64,000 nucleotides of DNA from JALUZX01 sp964561605 (GTDB lineage: Bacteria > Planctomycetota > UBA1135 > JALUZX01): assembly GCA_964561605.1 (NCBI GenBank), contig CAZLQD010000005.1, positions 211,299-275,298 of the forward strand. Direction: 5' to 3'. The position numbers and the translations under genes were made by a program. The notes beneath the pieces are model-generated. The model was not told the DNA's origin and did not search any database. It saw only the letters and a list, made by a program, of their open reading frames with translations. Positions 60,023 through 64,000 of the stretch are shown piece after piece; position 1 is the first letter of the stretch, and each line of letters begins with the position of its first letter.

Positions 60023-61818
60023 CGCTTCCCACCTCGGGCCCGGCGGAAGGTTTCCTTCACTTCCCCGCACTCGAGCATCTTCGGGCCGAAATAGGGGTTC
60101 CGGACATCCGGGTCGGGCTGGAGCCAGAAGGCCCCCTTCCCGCCGAAGGCCATGGGACAGAAGATCCTGTAGACTGCTCCCTCCACCCCGGAACCGTAGA
60201 CCCGCACCACCTGGACGAGCAGGTCCGACAGGGCGGCGAATTCCTTGCGGAGGCCCTCCAACCCCCGGGCTTCCTCCGCCCGGCCGGCCGCTTCCAGGAG
60301 AAGCCTTCTCCGCCGGACCCAGGCGGGCCGGTCCTTGAAGGGGATTTCCTTTTCGTCCATCCCCTCCAGGGCCTTCCGGAACTTCCCGAGGGCTCCCTTC
60401 GCCCCGGCCTCGTCGTCGCGGGCCAGGGCGGCCTGGAGGTCGAAATAGTCCCCCAGGAGGGCCCTCATCCCCATGGTGAAGACGCGGGAGACCCGGACGC
60501 TCCCGGAAGGGACGGGTTTCTTCCCGCCCGGGCTCATCATGGAAAGCTTCGCCTCGAGCTGGAGGGCGCTGTCGATCCAGAACTCCCCCTCCACCACGAC
60601 CCGCTCCCCCTCGGAGAGTCCCGACAAGACCACGTAGGAATCCCCCGCCCGCGGGCCCACCCGGATCTCCCTCCCTTCGAACACGGGCGGTCCCTCCCCT
60701 GGTTTCTTCACGTAGACCAAGGCCCGCCTCCCAGTGAGGAGGACGGCCGTGGCGGGGACCACCAGGGGAGGCTCCCCTCCGGCCCCTTCGGGTCCCGCGA
60801 GGGGGGAGAGGATCCGGGCCCTCACGAACATGCCCGGCTTGAGAAGCCCCCGGGGGTTGGGAAACTCCAGCCTCACCCGGACCGTCCTGGTCCTCTCGTC
60901 AAGGAAGGGATCGAGGAAAGACACCTTTCCCCGAAATTCCCTCCCGGGAAGGGCCTCCTCGGCCCGGACCCGGGCCTCCAGGCCGATGCGTATCCATGGA
61001 AGATCGGTCTCGTAGGCCTCCAGGTTCACCCAGACCACGGAGAGATCCGCGATGGTGAACAGCGGAGAGCCCGTTTTCACGTAATCCCCCTCGTTCACCA
61101 GCTTTCGGATCACAACCCCGCCCAGAGGGGCCGGGATCTCCAGGTGCACCTTCACCTTCCCCGTCTTCTCGATCTCCCTCACCCGGGCCTCGTCCAGCCC
61201 AAGGAGCCTCAGTTTCTGCCGGGCGGATTCCAGGGTGTCCAGGCTGCTCTTCCTCAGGAAATCGTTCTTCTCCCCCGCCCCTTCCTTCACCTGCCTGAGA
61301 GCCTGGAGGAGTTCCTCCTGGGCCTCCAGGAGTTCCGGGCTGTAGAGGAGTGCCAGCCTCTCTCCCTTCCTCACCGTCTTTCCCGTGAAATCCACGAAGA
61401 GTTCGTCGATCCTGCCGGGGATCCAGGCCGGTAGGGTCTTGAGGCGGGTCTCGTCGTATCCGACCTTTCCATAGAACCGGATCTCCCTCGCCACGGGTCT
61501 CCGTTCCACCGGGGCCGTGGCGATGCCGGCGATCCTGGCCGCCTCCTCCGACAGGGTCAGTTCCCGCGGACCACCTCCCGCCGAAGGACCTTCCCGGACA
61601 GGAACCAGGTCCATGGAGCAAATGGGGCACTTTCCCGGCCGGTCCCGGATGATCCAGGGGTGCATGGAGCAGGTCCACTTGACGGCCTTCTTCCTTGCCT
61701 GGGCCGGCGCGGGGGCCGAGGCCGCTCCCCGCTTGGATCCCCCCCCTCCCCGCCCCAGGAAGAACCCTCCCGCGCCGGCGGCGAGAACGAGAAGGACCAC
61801 GACCAGGTACCTCTTCAT
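60019..61818 (-). CDS. cusB: CusB-like periplasmic adaptor with metal-binding domains at both ends
   Basis: 599 aa. ATG at 61818 overlaps the upstream gene's stop (ATGA). An N-terminal anchor (LVVVLLVLAAGAGGFFLG) is followed by a heavy-metal-binding module C50-x2-H53 ... C64-x2-C67 (CSMHP, then CPICSMDLVPV). The middle is a classical adaptor: lipoyl/barrel region (AWIPGRIDELFVDFTGKTVRKGERLALLYSPEL), helical hairpin and beta-barrel. The last 150 residues (GMRALLGDYFDLQAALARDDEAGAKGALGKF, then FCPMAFGGKGAFWLQ) resemble DUF3347, another Cu-associated domain with CPM motif. It bridges CusA and the outer-membrane channel, and hands metal to the pump. Confidence 0.9.
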   Translation of the reverse strand: MKRYLVVVLLVLAAGAGGFFLGRGGGGSKRGAASAPAPAQARKKAVKWTCSMHPWIIRDRPGKCPICSMDLVPVREGPSAGGGPRELTLSEEAARIAGIATAPVERRPVAREIRFYGKVGYDETRLKTLPAWIPGRIDELFVDFTGKTVRKGERLALLYSPELLEAQEELLQALRQVKEGAGEKNDFLRKSSLDTLESARQKLRLLGLDEARVREIEKTGKVKVHLEIPAPLGGVVIRKLVNEGDYVKTGSPLFTIADLSVVWVNLEAYETDLPWIRIGLEARVRAEEALPGREFRGKVSFLDPFLDERTRTVRVRLEFPNPRGLLKPGMFVRARILSPLAGPEGAGGEPPLVVPATAVLLTGRRALVYVKKPGEGPPVFEGREIRVGPRAGDSYVVLSGLSEGERVVVEGEFWIDSALQLEAKLSMMSPGGKKPVPSGSVRVSRVFTMGMRALLGDYFDLQAALARDDEAGAKGALGKFRKALEGMDEKEIPFKDRPAWVRRRRLLLEAAGRAEEARGLEGLRKEFAALSDLLVQVVRVYGSGVEGAVYRIFCPMAFGGKGAFWLQPDPDVRNPYFGPKMLECGEVKETFRRARGGKR

Positions 61819-63170
61819 CGAACTTCCCCCCCGCACAGGGCTTCCAGGTCCGCCAGGCTCTTTCCGCGGTCCGCCCTTGCCCGCCAGAGGGCGAGCCGGA
61901 ACTCCAGGAGGAGCCTCAGCTGGTCCACAATGTCCCACAAGTCCGCCTTGCCCGCCTCGTAGGCCTTCCTGGTCACCTCGTAGGACCGGAGGGCCCTGGG
62001 AACGAGGCTGTCCCGGTAGAGGGCGATCCTCCTCTCGGCGTCCCTCTCCCTGTAGAGGGCCAGCTCGAGGCCGGACAGGAGCCTGTTTCTCGTATCCCGC
62101 AACCGTCCCGCCACGGCTTCCATGGAGGCCTGGGCAGCGCGGATTTCAGAATCGTATTTTCCGGCCCACAAGGGGATCTTCACGCCGATCGTGAACCCCC
62201 AAGGGTCGTTTCCGCTTCCCCTCACCCCCCTCGACCTGGCGCTTCCCGTCTGGAACCAGGAGGCCCCCAGGAGGAAATCGGGGTAGCGCTCCATCTCGGC
62301 CAGCCCGACTTCCTCACCGGCTCTCTTCACCTCCTCGGCCAGGACGGCCAGGTCGGGGTTCTTCGAGAGGAGAAGGTCCGCGAGCGCCTTCCCGTCGAGC
62401 CGGACCGCCTCCGATTCCTCCAGAACCGGCCAAGGCAGGAGGGACCTGGCCTCCCACCCGACCAGGCCGGCCAGGACCGCACTCAGGGCCGGCCTGGATT
62501 CCGCCAGGGAGTCCAGTTCGTTCTCCACCTTCCCGATCTCCACCTGGAGACGGAGGAGTTCCCCCTGGTTCCCGCCGGCCTGGACCCTGCGTTGCACCAC
62601 GGGTTCCAGGAGCTTCAGGAGGGCCAGGTTGGACCTGGTGATCTCCACGGCCCGCCCCAGCCAGGCGTATTCATACCAGGCCTTCCGGATGTCCCTGACC
62701 AGGTCCGCCCGCTTCTTCAAGGCCCTCGCCCAAAGCTCGGCGGCCCCGGCGGCGGCCACCTTCTTGCGTGCCTTCAGCTTTCCCGGCCAGGGAAGGGGCT
62801 GGGTGAGACCCAGCTTGTTCCTCTGGGGCCCCGTCCGGGTCTCGAGGGCCTCCACGAAGTGGGTCCAGGAGAGGGCCGGCTCAGGAAGGGCGGCGGCCCA
62901 TTCCACCCTGCGGGCCGCGGCGCGCCAGGCGTCGAAGGCCGCCCGAAGCCCCGGGTTCCCCTCCAGGCCCATGCGGATATAGGCCTCGAGCCCAGGAGCC
63001 TTGCGGGGGAAGCGGCTCTCCCCGGGCCCGGAGGCCGGGGCGCCCCCCTCCTTTCCCGGCGGAGAGAAGAGCTCCCTCCCCCGGGATTCCTCCAGGGGAA
63101 GGAATCCTCCCCCGCACCCCCAGCCCAGGGCGGCCAGGCCGGCCCATGCGAGGAAAAGAGCGGGTCGCAT
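61815..63170 (-). CDS. cusC: CusC/TolC-like outer-membrane efflux lipoprotein
   Basis: 451 aa from the ATG at 63170, which follows GGAGGTGGAT; a GTG six bases upstream is in frame but too close to it. The signal peptide ends at a possible lipobox with C19 (AALGWGCGGG). The rest matches the outer-membrane efflux protein family: long helical pairs (LELAYIR-type, e.g. RVEWAAALPEPALSWTHFVEALE, and DYRRRAGGNQGELLRLQVEIGKVENELDSLAE) and the repeat-halved TolC barrel segments. It forms the exit channel for the CusBA pump. First of the three efflux genes, 61 bp downstream of the YHS lipoprotein gene. Confidence 0.88.
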   Translation of the reverse strand: MRPALFLAWAGLAALGWGCGGGFLPLEESRGRELFSPPGKEGGAPASGPGESRFPRKAPGLEAYIRMGLEGNPGLRAAFDAWRAAARRVEWAAALPEPALSWTHFVEALETRTGPQRNKLGLTQPLPWPGKLKARKKVAAAGAAELWARALKKRADLVRDIRKAWYEYAWLGRAVEITRSNLALLKLLEPVVQRRVQAGGNQGELLRLQVEIGKVENELDSLAESRPALSAVLAGLVGWEARSLLPWPVLEESEAVRLDGKALADLLLSKNPDLAVLAEEVKRAGEEVGLAEMERYPDFLLGASWFQTGSARSRGVRGSGNDPWGFTIGVKIPLWAGKYDSEIRAAQASMEAVAGRLRDTRNRLLSGLELALYRERDAERRIALYRDSLVPRALRSYEVTRKAYEAGKADLWDIVDQLRLLLEFRLALWRARADRGKSLADLEALCGGEVR

Positions 63171-63230
63171 ATCCACCTCCTCGTCCGGCCTCCCACCGGA
63201 CCGGGGAGGCCGGTCCGGTGGAGGAGAGGG

Positions 63231-63560
63231 TCACTTGCCTCCCGTCGATTCGGCGTCGACCACCTTCAGGTATCTCGCAGGGTTCTTCTTGAATGCAGGA
63301 ATGCACGCCTTGCAACAGAAGTAGATCCTCCTCCCCTCGTAATCCACGAAGATATCCGGATCGATGGGATTCCCCATGACGGGACAAGTCTTCTGGGCGG
63401 TCCGGGGAGTTTCCGCAGTCCCGGATCCCTCTCCGGCGGAGGAGGATCCGGCGGGAGCGACGGACCCTCCCCCTCCGGCGGGAGAACCGTGCCCCCCGCA
63501 CCCCGCGGCGGGAAGGAGAAAAAGCGCTCCGGCGAGAATGGTTGCGGTCTTCGAATACAT
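63231..63560 (-). CDS. YHS-domain lipoprotein
   Basis: 109 aa from the ATG at 63560, preceded by AAAGGA; a GTG at 63575 is in frame but lacks a site. Lipobox LPAAGC with C21, a Gly/Ser-rich linker, then a YHS domain (residues 56-105): CPVMGNPIDPD, DYEGRRIYFCCKACIPAFKKNPARYL, with C59, C82, C83 and C86 as candidate metal ligands. YHS domains occur in copper-handling proteins and cation ATPases. Position directly upstream of cusCBA suggests it binds periplasmic copper. It is probably the first gene of the transcript. Confidence 0.85.
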   Translation of the reverse strand: MYSKTATILAGALFLLPAAGCGGHGSPAGGGGSVAPAGSSSAGEGSGTAETPRTAQKTCPVMGNPIDPDIFVDYEGRRIYFCCKACIPAFKKNPARYLKVVDAESTGGK

Positions 63561-64000
63561 GGTTTTTCCTTTCACTCTGAAAGACTTTCCAGGCCCCGGG
63601 AGAAAACCCGGCGTTCAGGATCTTTCCTTTGGCTGCGCCCTGTTCCGGCTCCAGGGCCGAACAGGAACCGACCCCCGTGCAAAAGCCGTGCCGGACCGGG
63701 GAGAAATGGATCCAGGACCGGAAAACACGGAATCCACGCCTTCCGACCCTGCACCCCCTGCACGCCTTGCGCAGGAATTGCACAGGAGAAAAGAAAACTC
63801 TCTTTGGAGGATAAACCCGGCCGGCGGGAAGTGTCCGGGGGAGGAGGCGCACTCCGCCCCCCCGCTCCCCCGCCACCCGGGGGGAATGCTCCTGTTCCTC
63901 CCGGCCCGACCTCCCGGCCAGGGGAACGGCTTCACAAACCCCGCTCCCCCCGCGTAGTCTGGAGGGAACGGTTCCCCCCGGCCGGCCCAGGCGAAACGAA
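63561..64000. other. Upstream region of the copper operon
   Basis: No gene is seen in the last 440 bp. It contains a strong hairpin at 63639-63665 (CCTGTTCCGGC with GCCGAACAGG, one bulged base, six-base loop), 80-100 nt before the YHS start, and an imperfect palindrome TGCGCA-N5-TGCACA near 63770. Either could be part of a metal-responsive regulatory region, but no known operator was recognised. Confidence 0.4.

Noticed and set aside
56069..60094. 1341-codon plus-strand frame opposite cusA
   Set aside because: It covers the whole clear cusA gene and has His/Asp/Gly-rich antisense composition; no ribosome site or motif.
1..64000. tRNA or rRNA genes
   Set aside because: No cloverleaf-like or rRNA-like segment was noticed in any intergenic region; a covariance-model scan would be decisive.

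Overview
The window is uniformly GC-rich bacterial chromosome, densely coded, with about 40 genes in short blocks of alternating strand, many genes overlapping by 1-4 bases, and few clear terminators. The best guess for the host is a member of the Planctomycetota. Three secreted proteins (9147-10607, 11848-12942, 27206-28333) carry the Gly/Pro/Leu-rich beta-sandwich style of C-terminal or N-terminal module that I associate with that phylum, and the mix of PASTA/PPC/TPR secreted proteins, HEAT-propeller proteins, a Tricorn-like S41 protease and a very long CusA fits. This assignment is inference; no rRNA or other marker gene is present.

Layout. 1-9037 (+): tail of a Wzt-type polysaccharide ABC ATPase, a flotillin, a remarkable aminotransferase fused to a P-loop (HprK/PEPCK-like) domain, a divergent ATP-type PEP carboxykinase, nucleoside diphosphate kinase and an OPT transporter. 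9147-12942: secreted propeller protein, DUF302 protein, a repeat-rich intergenic region and a secreted protein ended by a strong terminator. 13213-23789 (-): complete 11-subunit complex I operon nuoABCDHIJKLMN, without nuoEFG. 24032-33371: D-2-hydroxyacid dehydrogenase, GT-C membrane protein, a secreted-protein gene broken by an in-frame TGA, glycerate kinase, a C2-PASTA-PPC-TPR secreted protein and a small unknown protein.

33402-42797 (-): ABC exporter, YjbQ, a small zinc-ribbon-like protein, Tricorn-like protease, a secreted unknown and a dicarboxylate symporter. 42898-51203 (+): MFS/spermidine-synthase-like membrane protein, SppA and three glycosyltransferases. 51217-55980: divergent pair (HEAT/propeller protein and a duplicated-module lipoprotein) separated by a 41-bp tandem repeat that also carries the start codon of the first. 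56270-63560 (-): YHS lipoprotein and a CusCBA-type Cu(I)/Ag(I) efflux operon.

Functional threads: central carbon metabolism around PEP, oxaloacetate and glycerate (aminotransferase fusion, PEPCK, hydroxypyruvate/glyoxylate reductase, glycerate kinase); respiration (Nuo); envelope polysaccharide synthesis and export (Wzt, GT2, GT4, GT-C); envelope proteolysis (SppA, Tricorn-like); and copper/silver detoxification. The most unusual items are the aminotransferase/P-loop fusion beside PEPCK, the in-frame TGA followed by a stem-loop, two intergenic tandem repeats sharing one core, and a recurrent promoter-like motif CTGG(C/A)(C/T)-N18-TA(G/C)AAT.
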